Origin: Syngnathus acus
Lineage: Eukaryota; Chordata; Actinopteri; Syngnathiformes; Syngnathidae
Length of the DNA stretch: 64,000 nucleotides
Direction of reading: 5' to 3'
NCBI RefSeq assembly: GCF_901709675.1
Contig: NC_051102.1
Span: 9,495,412-9,559,411, forward strand
A program made the translations under genes and the position numbers. The notes under the pieces are model-generated. The model did not search any database, was not told where the DNA came from, and worked only from the letters and a program-made list of their open reading frames with translations. Numbering within the stretch: the stretch's first letter is position 1; every line of letters begins with the position of its first letter. This document shows, piece by piece, positions 39,134-55,926 of the stretch.

Positions 39134-39629
39134 CCGTTTTTTTCCATGTATAATGCGCCCCCATGTATAATACGCACCCTAAAAATGGCATGTTGATGCT
39201 GGAAAAAAGCCTGTACCCATGTATAATACGCACCCAAATTTTGACTCCTACTTAAGTCCGTAAACGTAAAATTATTTCAGAAAAAAAGATCATCTTTGGG
39301 AACAACCGGATGTTAGTCTGCCGGTCAGTATCACTGCGCATGCGGTAGCAAACTCGATAGCGAAGAAATGTTTCGGATTTGTGTAGGGTACATTGTGACA
39401 GCAAACGAGCAGGTGATCGAGCAAGCGTCTGATACGAGAGCATTGTGTTCGTATGGAGCGTGTTTGAAGTGAACAGCAGAGAAGAAAGCGCATGTGTAAT
39501 GGCGGCCTCCGTATGATATCCGGATTAAAAAAATAAAATAAATAAAATTGTACCCATGTATAATGCGCACCCCAGATTTTAGGACAATAAATTAGTTAAA
39601 TTTTGCGCATTATACATGGAAAAAAACGG
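39134..39629. mobile_element. TA-flanked palindromic element with TATAATGCGC repeats
   Basis: The left end CCGTTTTTTTCCATGTATAA and the complementary right end (CATTATACATGGAAAAAAACGG) are flanked by TA. CCATGTATAATGCGC/ATACGCACCC units recur inside. The architecture mirrors the TATAAGGCGC family in this window, suggesting related families. It is 496 bp with no transposase frame. Confidence 0.75.
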
Positions 39630-40176
39630 TATTTCCAAATTGCTTTTGATTCATCTCATTCATTTAAGGTGTCAGCGGAGGTGAAGAGCCGTCACCAGCA
39701 AGACAATGAGTCACCTAGTGAGCCTCGCACGGACCACTTAAAAGCCGCTCGCTGAGTCAGCGCCGCTTTGTCAGTCAGCGAGCTTTTTTCTTGCATTGTG
39801 CTTTATTTCATCCCACACGTGCAGACCGCCGAGGTGGAATCCTCGTCAAATAATCGAGGAGATGCGGGGGCACTCATTAACCCTCCTGACTCCCTTCTAT
39901 AACCTCTTAGTCATCTCACACACACACAATAATGACTTTAAATAATCACTTAAAATTTTGGTGTGTCTCAGGCAGCAGGTAGTCTTTTTAGTCACGTATT
40001 TAATAAAAGGCCCAATTATAGGATCCAAGGAGGATTCTCATTTTTTTTTTTTTACACGTGGCTCGACCGACCCGCTTGCGTTTAAAGTCTGTCAAGGACG
40101 AGTTGACACGCTGCTTTAATTTGCTTTGAAATTATTTCACCCGAGGTGGCTGAAGTACTTACAATACGTACTTACA

Positions 40177-40252
40177 AGTACAGAACATTGCGTAAAAAGA
40201 AAAAAAAACGCAAGTACTCTTTCAATGCCGCAGCTTTGCAACGTTCTGTACT
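40177..40252. repeat. Inverted repeat, 15-bp arms
   Basis: The left arm AGTACAGAACATTGC (40177-40191) pairs with GCAACGTTCTGTACT (40238-40252) with one mismatch. It lies next to the perfect palindrome at 40269. Confidence 0.8.
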
Positions 40253-40268
40253 GACGAACAAAAGAAAC

Positions 40269-40306
40269 TTTTTTCTAATTCTTACCATGGTAAGAATTAG
40301 AAAAAA
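40269..40306. repeat. Perfect 38-bp palindrome
   Basis: Both strands read the same from TTTTTTCTAATTCTTACC through CCATGG at the centre, with no loop and no mismatch. No TA or hAT-like flanks were identified. Confidence 0.9.
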
Positions 40307-42639
40307 CACACGTGAGCTGTAGCTGCCCTAAACGATGTGCTCACATGTTTCATAAGAAACCATATAGAAGTGTTACGGGGGCGGACATGTTGTCGCCCAC
40401 ATTGGCTGAAGCCCGACTTCGACATCTGCTCCACGTGGACGCACGCCGAGATGAGGCGGCATCCTCATTTCAAAAAACCTATTTTGCACGTGGCTGCCGA
40501 TTAATATCCTGAATATTTAAGTCACAACGGTTGGCAGGTTGCCAAGGCAACGCAGCATCGCAGAACAGATGACCTGCCTCGTGACCTTTTTTTTTTTTTT
40601 TTTCCCCCATTTCGGCTGCTTCTTTGTTTGTCGCTTGAAAATAATTTACCGGCAGGCGTCGTGAAGACTCCCCTGAGGATAATAACGTTTTAAAAACTAG
40701 TGTAAACAAGACTCGCTGCTATTGTTCCTTATTTGGTGATGTTGCCACATCAAATTGTCACATAATACGGCACATGGGGCAACTCATGCTGTAAGGCAAC
40801 GTGCTGTGTAGGCCTACAGGAAACATAATGGCAAGGTTAGCGTGATATAAGTCAGGGCAGATTTTGTGTGTGGTTGCATAAAAACATCCATTCAAGGATG
40901 GCACAAAACCGCTGAACAAGATGTCATTTTGTACTTTTTTTTTTCCCCCCAAAAAAAATCAATACACTCTGAATTTTACCGGGACTGTTGACATACAAAA
41001 AAACCAATATCCTGACTCACGTTGTAGTATAAGTGCAAGTAAAACTTGGCTGCCATTTTGGTGAAATTACAATCTCCACCCTTGCATTGGGTTAGTAAAA
41101 AAAAGAAAATCTTTGGGGGGGGTCGGGAAATAAATCAAAGGGCCACTGAGTGTGCTTTAGTAGATCTCGAATGAGTTTACAAACATCAGTTTGTAATAGC
41201 GTCTCACACGCAAGCATCCCGTAGATATTTTGAGAAATCGGTTGAAAAATCGTCAGCGTGCTCAAGAATCGGTAATTAAATAGCCTCCCCGGTTCAAAAC
41301 GCAAACTCGGAATGTTTTGATTTTGTGTTTCCCATGACTGCTGTGACCCGAAGAAGATAGGTAAATCTTCATGCCATGTTGTTTATCCAACTTTTTTAGA
41401 TCCGCTCCAAACATTACGGCCTCATTTGCTGTTCACTGTTGAACTTTGACCCACATGCAAGCTTGGTCAATAAGATTTCAGGTATCCAGGAGGCTTTCGA
41501 GCAGTGGCCTTAATTGAATGGATCACTTTGTTTGATTTGGATCCCGGGAGCACTTAGTAAACGTGCGTGAGAGTGGCCGAAATGCCCCGTGACGTACGTA
41601 CATTTACGTAAAGTATCAAAATAACATCTCGGAAGATAAATGCGCTTTCTCCAAGGAGCTGAAGCGTCTTACTTTTCCAACTCATTGTTGCATTTGAGGA
41701 TGATGAAATTCATTAGAAAAGCCGAAGCATCCAGCTCTACTATAACACCAGAGGAAAACTGTTTACTCCAATTATAAAGCGTAATGGGCGGAGCTTGTGC
41801 CAGGTGGCAGTCAGCCAAAATGTTGGCATCCAAGACAGTAAGTATATCTTCTATTATTTAGGAACGAACGTCATGCACCTTAATACTCCATTGAGTCATT
41901 CAAGTGCGAAGGCCTCCTCGTGAACCCGTTTGAGTTCTCGCCATGTAATATCTCCAGAACATTTTGTTCCCTAGGAAGGTGACGGGGCCTTCTGCTCTTT
42001 TTGAACTTGAAATTAGATGTCATGAAGAAGGCCACATGACACAGGTGGTGAAGAAGCAAAGACTGCAAGAAGACTCATTAAGGTTGACCTGCAGTTTTCT
42101 GCTTGGTTCAATTGGACAAAGAGCTCTGCTGCCCTCTGCTGGGCAGCAACATGATGACATAAATGGACTCCTACAGTACTAAGACCACAGGCCAGCCATT
42201 TTCAACAATGAACATCACGCACACAAACTCTCAGTTCAACAAAGTCCACAAACAAAAACATAATAATTTAGAATAGCGTTTTTTCACTTACTATGCATGT
42301 TGCTTAGTGCGACTTCTGGCATTCCTTGTCTTGAATAATCCTCTTCAAATCTGGCTTGTATTCCATTGTTGCTCCTCGAAGCAATGACTAGTGAACCACC
42401 ACAATGGGTGTGAAATCAAAATTTAAAGATAAAACATTTGGATAACTTGGGTGGACTTTTTGCTCTTGTAGAAATGGTATTTCCCTCATTTCATTTGATT
42501 CACTATTTGTCCATTGTATTGGAGACCAAAATTTCCACACAAAAAAAACTCGTTACCCAATGCAATGATTGAGAACAGAATACAAACAAGGTGCTGGTAC
42601 AAATCAACTGAATTAATGACCAAAATGAGAACCAAAGTA

Positions 42640-42860
42640 AAAAAAAAAAAAAAGGCCAACACAACTCATGGGAGGAAAAAAAAAAACATGACATGACCTC
42701 AACAGGACAACGAAACAAGAACTGGACGAAAGCAGGAATTTAAATACAAGCCAAGTGACAAAGAGGAACACCTGGACAAGTCACAAGTGGCCGAGGGAGC
42801 TGATTGGTCAAACACAAGGGACCCACTAGATGAGAACAACAGGTGACCCAAACATTACAG
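42640..42860 (+). repeat. Dispersed repeat, copy 2
   Basis: It shares the exact 25-nt core at 42784-42808 with copy 1 at 29824-29848, in the same orientation. Flanking similarity is weaker (CAAGCCAAGTG, GAACAACAGGT). Confidence 0.55.
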
Positions 42861-44887
42861 CCAGACAATGGGACATATGGAAAACAAGGTAAATTCTAAA
42901 TCAGAATCAAAGATAGATCTACCATCTTTGTTGTCTGAGCATTACCTGACGATGAATCTTCACTTTGTGTCGCTGCCCTTGCCGCTCATATGAATTTATT
43001 AAGGCTCATTTTCATGAAAGTATAACAGTGTTAAATCTTTACCCTGAAGAGCATCACGAATTTCCAGCACTGTGATGTCATAGCCAGTCGCAAAGCAAAA
43101 TGGCCAGCCTGCTGAGAGGGATCAAACCAGGTGGATTGTTCTGCTTCATTCATATTCAGCAAAACATAAGTGTGGGTGCGCAGAACATATTGTACAGAAC
43201 ATTTCGGACTTCCCCTTGTAAAGGCTTGACTTCACCCTTTATTTCCAAAAACATTTTCATCTTTTACACTAATAGCCAATTCTATAGCATAACTTTGTCT
43301 TCTTCTTCTTCTAAACAGATTAACCTTACTAGGCCAGATACACAATTCCGAAAGAGCAGCCAGGACTGGAATGAAAACATGAAATGGCACCAACAAATAC
43401 TGTACACAATAGCTGCAAACACAAAAGCTGCTAAATGACTGCAAGCATTAAAACCTGCACGAGTGTTTTTTTTTTTTTTTTGTCATTTACATGACCACAT
43501 TTCAAGATGTCATGCGGTCTTCATTTTAGCTTACAATAAAGGAGGCAAGTTACAAAATATAGAAGCAGTGCCATGATGAATTTCTGCCTTGCAACCTTTA
43601 CCCAACATCCACCACTGCCACTTTGTTCTTAAAATGAAGACTTTGCATTCCATTTGGAGACTATATTTTACACTTCTAAAGCAATTTATTAGAACAGGGA
43701 TGTTTACACAAAGTTTTATAGTCATGTGGCTCAAACAGTCGTATAAAGGGGGTGGGGGGGGGGGTCAGCGACAAAACCTTCGGCACTGTCCAATGAACAT
43801 TCTTGCTACACTTTAGCCCCTCTGAGCTTCTTCTTTCACAGGACGCGACTTTATGTTCTGTAGATCGTAATCGTTCCACAACAGCAGACATTGTGCCACT
43901 GCACTCATAAAATAACAAGAATAAAACACGCAGCAAAATGTGGTCTGCAGAAACGAGTGGACTCTTCAGAAATGAAGACCGAGAGCTTTTTTTGAGATGC
44001 GTTGGACTTGTGCGGTCGCCTCGCCCGGCCGGGCACCGGATGAAGGGGACCAATACTTTCTAAGAAACCAGCAGTCACAGTTGCACATTCAATCGCACGC
44101 TCACACTTTTGAACAGAAGAAATAAAAATAAAAGCATTTGTTTAGTGGTCCTGAATTTACACGTCGTACAGTCTGTATGAGCTAAGAGGACCAGCCTAAA
44201 GATACACACTTGCTGCAAACAGGCGGCACATCTGGATCGGGGGGATACAAAGCATTACTAAGCACTGGTCCACCCCCCCCAAAAAAAAACTATCCCGGCT
44301 ATCCCCCCCACGAAAAAGAGGCATTAACTTTCACTGCACAACAAGCGAAAAAATCCCAAGCTGTTTCTTTTTTTGAGTAGGTTGTCACCGTTGCCTCACT
44401 TTGTGCCTCTCAAAAAGAGATCGTCAGGATGATAACAATTTTTAAAAAGTCACACTTCAGCTATCTAGTACAGGTTTCATATGTAGTGTAGTGCTACCAC
44501 GTCAGTGTGTATCGTTACAGCGGGGGGGAAGTTCTCCAAAGTCTTCGACTGTAGGCCTCCATAAAATACTGTTGAAAGCCCCAAATCGCAGAAAATTCAT
44601 CATTTCAAGCGGAACAAACCAAACTCGATGAATGAGGCATAATCGCCGAGTGAAAACCAATAAAAACATCCCTGCCTTCATGTTTCAAAATACAAAATGT
44701 CCGTGTAGCAAGAGGTCCTTTTTCCAACGTTTTTGTCGTGTTCGCTGGTAAAATCGAGTAGGGGATGACTGTCTTTTTTTGTCATTTGGGTTTCTTAAAT
44801 ATTTGAGAATGGGGTAAGCATGCAAGCCTTGTAAATGGGGGGGGGGGGGGCTGATGGAGGAGTCGGCCGGGGGAAACAAAGGAGCCT

Positions 44888-46547
44888 TCAGGCCAGGGCG
44901 GGGAAGGCCTCGGGGTCATCCACGTTGGGGACCGACACGCCACTTGCCTGGCAGGAAGAAAACAAGGCATGAGCTTGGGGGTCATTTCAGAAAAAACATG
45001 AACTGTAGAGGAAAAAGCATTTGTGGAAGAGCCCCATTGTCTCCTAACCCTCCCCTGCCCCCAGCAAGCTCCGCAGCAGCTTTTCCACATGGGTGCTTCT
45101 CGGTGCCGTAGCGAGCACATTTTCACCTTTGTTACCTTTTCAGAGCGGCCCGGGCCGCTGCGCACTGGCCTGCCGCCTCCCCCGCCGCGGGCCCCCCTGC
45201 CCCCGCGAGGGCCCCCGCGCCCGCGGCCGGGGCGGCCCAGGTCTCCAAAGTTGATCTCCAGCTGAGAGGTGATGTCGTTGGCCGGCTTGCGGAAGTGGTG
45301 CTCGGTGGATTCGTCCGCAGTGCCCTGTGCGCAGAAGAGCTGGAGTTCACGTGCCTTTTATTTGATTTGACAGCCAATGTGAAGTCGCGGGCACCTTTTG
45401 GTACAGGCTTTGCGCGTCGACTTCTGTTTCCGGGGCGTCAATCAAAGTTCCGACAGGCCTCTGAAAATTCAAAGAGAGGAAATGTCAACCTGGAGTTTTT
45501 TGAGCAAGACAGAGCGGTGGGGTTTTGTCAGGTCACAAAGATTGTGTTGACGGTTAAAGACCGGCTGGCACACGCAAAGGGGTGGGGGGGGTGCAAACAT
45601 GACTGCCACCAAACTTTTGACGCTGTTTCTATTCAGTTGAAGTGAACTCACACGTGGAGGACTTTGAAAAACTTGACTTGGGCTTGCTTTTTTTTTCTTT
45701 CATCCGTTGGGGGAATATGTACACTTAAAGCAGGCGTGCCCATCTCATCTCAACTCACATCTTCGCTTTTGGACTTGTGCAGCACGTATCCTTTCTTCCA
45801 CTGGCTGTCGGTACCCTCGTTGGCCTTGCGGATGTTGAACTCCACCTTAGTGCGCTCCTTGTCCTGCATGGCCTTCCACTCGTCCAGCGTCATCTCTCGG
45901 GGGCCTTCCGGTTTCACGTCTTCCGCCTCGTTCTCCCTGCCCAGCCGGTCGGTCGGTGCGACAAGTGGGAAGACGTCAAAACGGACACGGCTCTTAGTTC
46001 GGAACATGGTCGAGGAAAAGGTCAAGGACAATGTGAAAAACATGGCCGGGAACCGACAGGAAGTGAGCACTCACTTATTCTCCGAGCCGGCGGGCGCCTG
46101 CTCCTCACCCTCCGTGGTGGTCTCGGCAGCGGGGGCGGGGCTCGGTTCGGCCTCGCTGAAAGACATGAGAGCATCCGGTTTGTCTTGCCCGACCTTCGTT
46201 GAACCGAGTCCCAGATTTGACGGGTAAAACAAAAATGGAATTGTCACACGAGTCTAACTAGGAGTAGACCTTATTACAAGGTATTGAATAGTCACAGAGG
46301 CTGGCGATACCGGTCAGCGCTACTCGTCACTGGCTCCCTCTTGTAGCTATCAGGAAATAAATGGCTTGCATGGCTATATATACATTTTATAATATAGAAA
46401 AAAATATTGAATATTTTTCGTAGGTGAGCTGTGCTCGCGTGTGTGAGATTTTTCACCTGACTTGCTCCTTCACATTCCCCCAGTTGTGTGAGCCGCTGCC
46501 ACTGCGCTTCTCGCTTTTCTGATTCCTGAGGCAAGACAAATAACAAT

Positions 46548-46584
<37 letters not shown>

Positions 46585-47924
46585 GCGTTTCCGGGGTTCA
46601 AAACAGAGTTCATAACTGCAACATAACTGGAAGTTTGGAATTAAAATGAAATTGTGTCACTCAAAGGGAAATTCAACAATCAAGACTCACAATTTGTCAG
46701 CGCCGCTGTGTCTGTCAAAGTCTCGTTTTCCGCGAGAGTCGAAAGCGTCCCCTCTGCCCATGCCCCGCCCTCGGCCTCCGCGGCCACCTCGGCCGCCGCC
46801 GCGCCCTCTTGGTGGTCGGTCTCCGAAGGGCCTGAAGACAAGCAACAAGAGAAGCTCGAACATGCTCTAGCAAATCGATCGGTCCACGTGGGGTGCTTCT
46901 CACTTCTCCGCAGGGAAGTCGGGGCCGTCTCCCTCGGCCGGTTTCTCAAAGCGTCGCTCTCGAGGGGGTCTGCGGTCTGGCCGTTTGTCTCCGGGTCGCC
47001 CGTCACCTTGGCCCCCCTGCTGCTGCGAGCCCTGGTGACCCTGCTGCTGTTCTGGCCGTCGACCCACTCGCCTCATACCTGTGAAGCGCACAAGCGGGTG
47101 TAAGCTTTGATGACATCCTTCATTTTTGTGATGTTGGTTTAAAGTCACGTACGTGTTTTGATGGGTCGTAACTTCAAACAGTTTCTTGGTGCCTTGACAA
47201 CACAGGCTTTTTAGATGCTTTCTGACAGTTGGGAGGTTTTTGGGGATGTCTCATTTATAAAAGATTTAGATCGCAAATACATTCGATGCACCCTCACTAT
47301 TATAAAAAACGGTTCAGTTCACCCTTGTGCGTCTCGCAAGCCACTGCTGAATTCACACATCTCATCAATTCGTCCATTCGGCAAACGTTAATAAACGTGC
47401 GTCCTCTCTGGTGTTTATGTCGAGACGCGCGCCGAGCATCATCCGGAGCAGCGCACACATTCTAACAGGATGCGTCGGTCACAGCGGACTTGCACGCACG
47501 AGACGCTGTGACCAGAAAGTCATCTCCGTGTGTCCTCGGACAACAATCATGCAGGCAGGCGGGCTCCGTGTTGACCTCCCGCCGAGTGACGCTGTCCAGC
47601 AACAGCTAGCATGCTAGAAGGACAGTTGAGCATCACACCCAACCACACACGGAGAGGTGTTTGTTTACCTTCTTTTTTCAGCGGCACCGGCGGTTGGGGC
47701 TCGTCCTTCTTATCCGCGAGCGTGTTCTTCCTATCCTTCTGTGACTCCTTCTTGGGCGGCTTGGAGGCTTGAGCGGCGCTCTTAGCGGAGCCAGCGGCGG
47801 CCGCCTCCTTCTTCTTGTTCTCGGCAGCTTTCAGGATCTCCGACGGGTCCGACTCGTCGTCCGGTAGCTGATCGAAGCGGTTGGTTACGACGCAGCCGAA
47901 GCCTTCCTGCAGGTGCCCGGGCAT
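44888..47924 (-). CDS. serbp1: SERPINE1 mRNA-binding protein 1, nine coding exons
   Basis: Exons, 5' to 3': 47924-47669, 47078-46904, 46831-46691, 46525-46457, 46155-46075, 45936-45759, 45460-45395, 45324-45136 and 44947-44888, total 404 aa (human 408). The start [20 protein letters not shown] is diagnostic and separates it from HABP4. The middle has [18 protein letters not shown] and an RGG box. The conserved C-terminal half has [63 protein letters not shown] and ends [15 protein letters not shown]1 binds mRNA and sits on inactive 80S ribosomes with eEF2. The 22-codon exon at 45460-45395 is the least certain: it keeps frame, but its donor (AAG|GTGCCC) is weak and I do not recognise the sequence. 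Confidence 0.93.
46551..46583 (+). repeat. (GT)n microsatellite in a serbp1 intron
   Basis: About 16 GT units, 26 nt upstream (in the gene's sense) of the acceptor of the exon at 46525-46457. On the transcribed strand the repeat reads (CA)n. Confidence 0.9.
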
Positions 47925-48453
47925 GATGGCGCCCCTTCAGCTGGATTTACCGCCGATTGGAAGAGGCTTGATGCGAGCGAGTCGCTGGATGCTGACACAA
48001 GATGGCTGGGAAAGCGGCCCCTTCTCTTCCGGTGCGAGACAACATCCGGGACACCGTGGGGGGGGGGGGGGGGGGGTACGCTGAGATGCGCGCGCACACA
48101 CGCCTGCTATGTTTTTATTGACGTCACGTAGTGACGTACTCATGTCCTCAGAGAGTCATTTGCGTTTTAATTTCCCACGAGGAGTCATGTGATTAGAAAA
48201 CAGCATTGCCCTAACATGGGCAAATATATTCAGGATTTGTCTTTTCTTTCCTGAGCTCTCTTGCGGATGTTATCAGAATGCACTTTCAAAGTTGAAGTCA
48301 TGGCTTTGAGTTTTTACGCACCACTAGAGGGAGCCCATGTACCACAATATCATATACTCATTAAAATAAGACTGTAGAACAAGTCAGTTTATTGAGTCAT
48401 AATTTAACCAGAGAATTAAAAAAGTCCAACCTAATTTTCACAATATTACGTCT
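47925..48453 (-). promoter_or_regulatory. Promoter region of serbp1, close behind hsd17b7
   Basis: The 500 bp between the serbp1 start and the hsd17b7 polyadenylation signal must hold the serbp1 promoter and 5' UTR. It is GC-rich next to serbp1 and includes a 19-nt poly(G) run (48058-48076). A CRE-like TGACGTCA lies at 48119-48126 on either strand. No TATA box was evident. Confidence 0.5.
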
Positions 48454-48459
48454 TTTATT
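48454..48459 (-). terminator. Polyadenylation signal of hsd17b7
   Basis: The complement of AATAAA (TTTATT on the plus strand) lies 52 nt beyond the hsd17b7 stop codon. This implies a very short 3' UTR. Confidence 0.6.
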
Positions 48460-48510
48460 TTGAATATAGGACAATATTATCCAAATGTAAGGAGTAAACT
48501 GTTTTGCTTG

Positions 48511-50348
48511 TCAGCAAGTGAGTCTTCTCCTGATGTCTTTCTCCAATTCAAGTAGTTTTTCATAAAGCGCCTCGCACATACTGTCGTCAATGTCCATCTG
48601 ATAGAACACAAACAATAGTTTGGGCACGGTGCCCAAATGTCAAGTGCTCTATTTGTGTGATGGAATTCTGCCAGACACTTACTTGCCGTGGCTCCGTGTA
48701 GTTTGCACCAAGTCCTGATGTTAAGCTGTGATATTTTGCTCGTGGGTCCAGAGCCTCTGGCGCTTGAAGGAACAGCCAATGCTGTGGAAGTCCATTTCGA
48801 GTTACGCTGAAGTATGTTATTTCTTATTAACCCTTATGATGGGTTATTTGTGACATACCAGTGACCCCGCTCCGTTATATGGCGTGAGAGTAAAAGTATT
48901 GGTGAAGATCCTGATCTGTTCAATAAAGAAAACAGCAGGTGACACTTCAGAAAAAGCCAGAAAGAACAGCAAACATCACATAGCACTCACCAGCCACATG
49001 AATGGCATGATTAAAGTCCAGAAGAAGGAGGGCAGGATACCATAAGTGAGATTGGTCATCACCAGTCCAGGACATATGACGGAGGAGAAAAGCCCCTGGT
49101 GGAAATGAAAACCAAAATACTTACACACAGAGCTATTTGCATCTTGCGGTCAGAAATTTAAAAGCAAAAAAAGATTTAAAAACGAGCTACCTATAAATGC
49201 AGTGTTTGCAATGACGTTCTCGTGCAAGAAACAAACCTGGCTGTTCTTGTGTCTGTTCAGGGCCACACTGAGCATGTCAGAGGCATACTTGGACGAGCTG
49301 TAGGGCTCCGTCCCATTTTTGTGCTGGATGTCCTCAATGCTGAAGGCAGTGCGACGGGCGTTACTCGAAGAGGTCCACACCACATGTGACGTGTGACCCG
49401 CCTCGCACAATAGAGGCTCCAGCTCTCTGACCTTGCACAAGAACAGGACTGTCAAAGTGCTTGGTGTTGCTAATGAAGCGATATTAACAAAATATCTGAT
49501 TGTTTGCTTGGGTCAGTACCAGGAGGAAATGACCAAATAGGTTTGTGGCGAAAACCTCCTGGAGACCGTCACAGTTGAGGCGGTCCTGCTGTGTTAAGAG
49601 ACCCTCTGCTGTGGCAAACATGTTGATGGCCTTACTGTTGAGGGGAGAAAACACGGGACATCAATGCACAGACTGTCAAAAGTGGCCCAAATGAGATTTG
49701 AAATAAATTGGACTTTTACCTTGAGAACAAACCTTTGAAAAAAGCTTTTACATCCACCTGTGGATTGGGCATTATTCCTGCATTTAGATACAAAAAGTCA
49801 ATTCTTTTGTACCTGCAGAAAAAACAAAAATTAATCCATTGAGCGTGTCAAATGTGTCACGATTGGAATGTATCTGACCTGGATCTGAGTTCTCCGGCAG
49901 CAGCGAGCACCGACTGCACAGAACCCACATCCAGCTGCAGTAAATCCACTCGGGCCTTGGCGTGAGACGCCAAGAGGGCAGAGCGGGCAGCCTCGGCCCG
50001 GTTCATGTTTCTGCACGCCAGACACAAACGGAGCTGGATGTGCTCGCTCAGAAGCCTTTCGCATAAAGCAAGACCGATACCACTACAACAAGAAGACAAA
50101 GATACTGTTGATGACAGTGCTTTTGGTACCAGGGCCATTGTACATTCATGTCATGGAATAAATATTAGAATTTAGGTTAAATGTAACTAATCACCCTTTC
50201 AATTAGATTAGGTTCCCAAATCAATTACTGAGGTTTATGCAATCTGAGGTGGGTTAGCTCACTTGTGATCATGATGATTTATGATGACGATATGAAAATC
50301 ACGTGTAGCTTACCTGTTCGCGCCGGTTACAATGACAACTTTCTCCAT
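48511..50348 (-). CDS. hsd17b7: 17-beta-hydroxysteroid dehydrogenase 7 / 3-keto-steroid reductase, nine exons
   Basis: Exons, 5' to 3': 50348-50314, 50082-49879, 49812-49720, 49634-49520, 49431-49237, 49095-48991, 48915-48859, 48781-48683 and 48597-48511, total 329 aa (human 341). It is a short-chain dehydrogenase: [15 protein letters not shown] is the NADP-binding start, NAGIMPNPQ follows and the catalytic YSSSK gives Tyr193 and Lys197, the same numbers as in human. The hydrophobic stretch [17 protein letters not shown] fits the membrane anchor near the C-terminus. The enzyme reduces zymosterone-type 3-keto sterols in cholesterol synthesis at the ER and can convert estrone to estradiol. An in-frame ATG lies 31 codons upstream, but the chosen start matches the family. 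It lies between ddr2 and serbp1, same strand. Confidence 0.94.
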
Positions 50349-51172
50349 GTCTGACTGGTAGTTGTTCCCGTTAGACTGACAATAGTTTACGAATGAATAA
50401 ACCAGACAGAACCCGTTCGAGGGCGGTCCAATTCCCATGGTGCCATGGTTCGATTCCGGTGTAAACAAACGAGCCAATCCACGTGGACTAGGCGATAACG
50501 TGGTACGAAGGCTAGCCAATCAGCTTAGAACTACGGCGAGCGACGAGAGCCAAAACAAAAAGCATTGCGCAATAAACGAGTAAAATATACAGCACGTATT
50601 CTGTATTACCGTTAGTGGCCATTAAAATGTGAAATCCCATAAGTTTTCTGTATTCAATACCTTGACAAAATAAATGTATGCATTTTCTGAAAATCACTTT
50701 ATTTCAAATGTTTAAATCCACACCTTTTACGAATGTTTGTTTCTATCTAATATAGTCGCCTTGACCAACTAAAAGAGCTATTTTATCAAGCAGGTCAGAA
50801 TGTCGCTTCATTATTAGACAATTTATATTTTACACCTTCATTTATTTCTATACAGCAACAAATTAGTAAAAGATTATACAGAATATGATTCATGAAAATA
50901 CATTATAAAAGCTCGACAAATACTTTCAACCCCCATCATAATAACACTAACCTATAAAGACACCAAAGTACAAAATAATAAATACATTGAGTAATTTAAT
51001 ATGAGAACAGTATATCGAAAGGTATATTCAGTTGCCAATTTATAAAATACACAGTCCCATGGTCACCAACTAGCTCAAAACAACTGGTTAACATTTGCAG
51101 GGTTGATTGTCACTCAACATTTGCACAAAGCAGACCCTGCAAGTTGTGCTTCGCAGACAAAACGGACATCTT
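50349..51172 (-). other. ddr2 3' UTR and hsd17b7 promoter interval
   Basis: An 824-bp gap between two minus-strand genes. The half next to ddr2 is AT-rich and has polyadenylation-like TTTATT (complement AATAAA) at 50698-50703 and again near 50840. The half next to hsd17b7 contains CCAAT-like and GC-richer DNA suiting a promoter. Exact ends are not fixed. Confidence 0.5.

Positions 51173-55926
<4,754 letters not shown>

Larger units (their letters stand above)
38357..44887. other. Spacer between rgs5 and serbp1
   Basis: It holds the rgs5 3' UTR, the 39134-39629 element, a palindrome cluster (40177-40306) and a dispersed repeat (42640-42860). The unlocated serbp1 3' UTR should lie in the upper part. 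I saw no coding exon with family homology. A 112-codon frame at 43100-43438 has a possible donor but no recognisable product. Confidence 0.55.

Noticed and set aside
43100-43438. 112-codon frame beginning MASLLRGIKPG, with a possible donor soon after the ATG
   Set aside because: Considered as a first exon, but no downstream exon or family match was found, and it may fall in the serbp1 3' UTR region.
45664-46227. 187-codon plus-strand open frame
   Set aside because: It lies antisense over serbp1 exons and introns; the minus-strand reading gives the conserved SERBP1 sequence with correct splice sites.
44888-47924. Identity as HABP4
   Set aside because: The start [20 protein letters not shown] and the C-terminal [10 protein letters not shown] context match SERBP1, not the HABP4 N-terminus.
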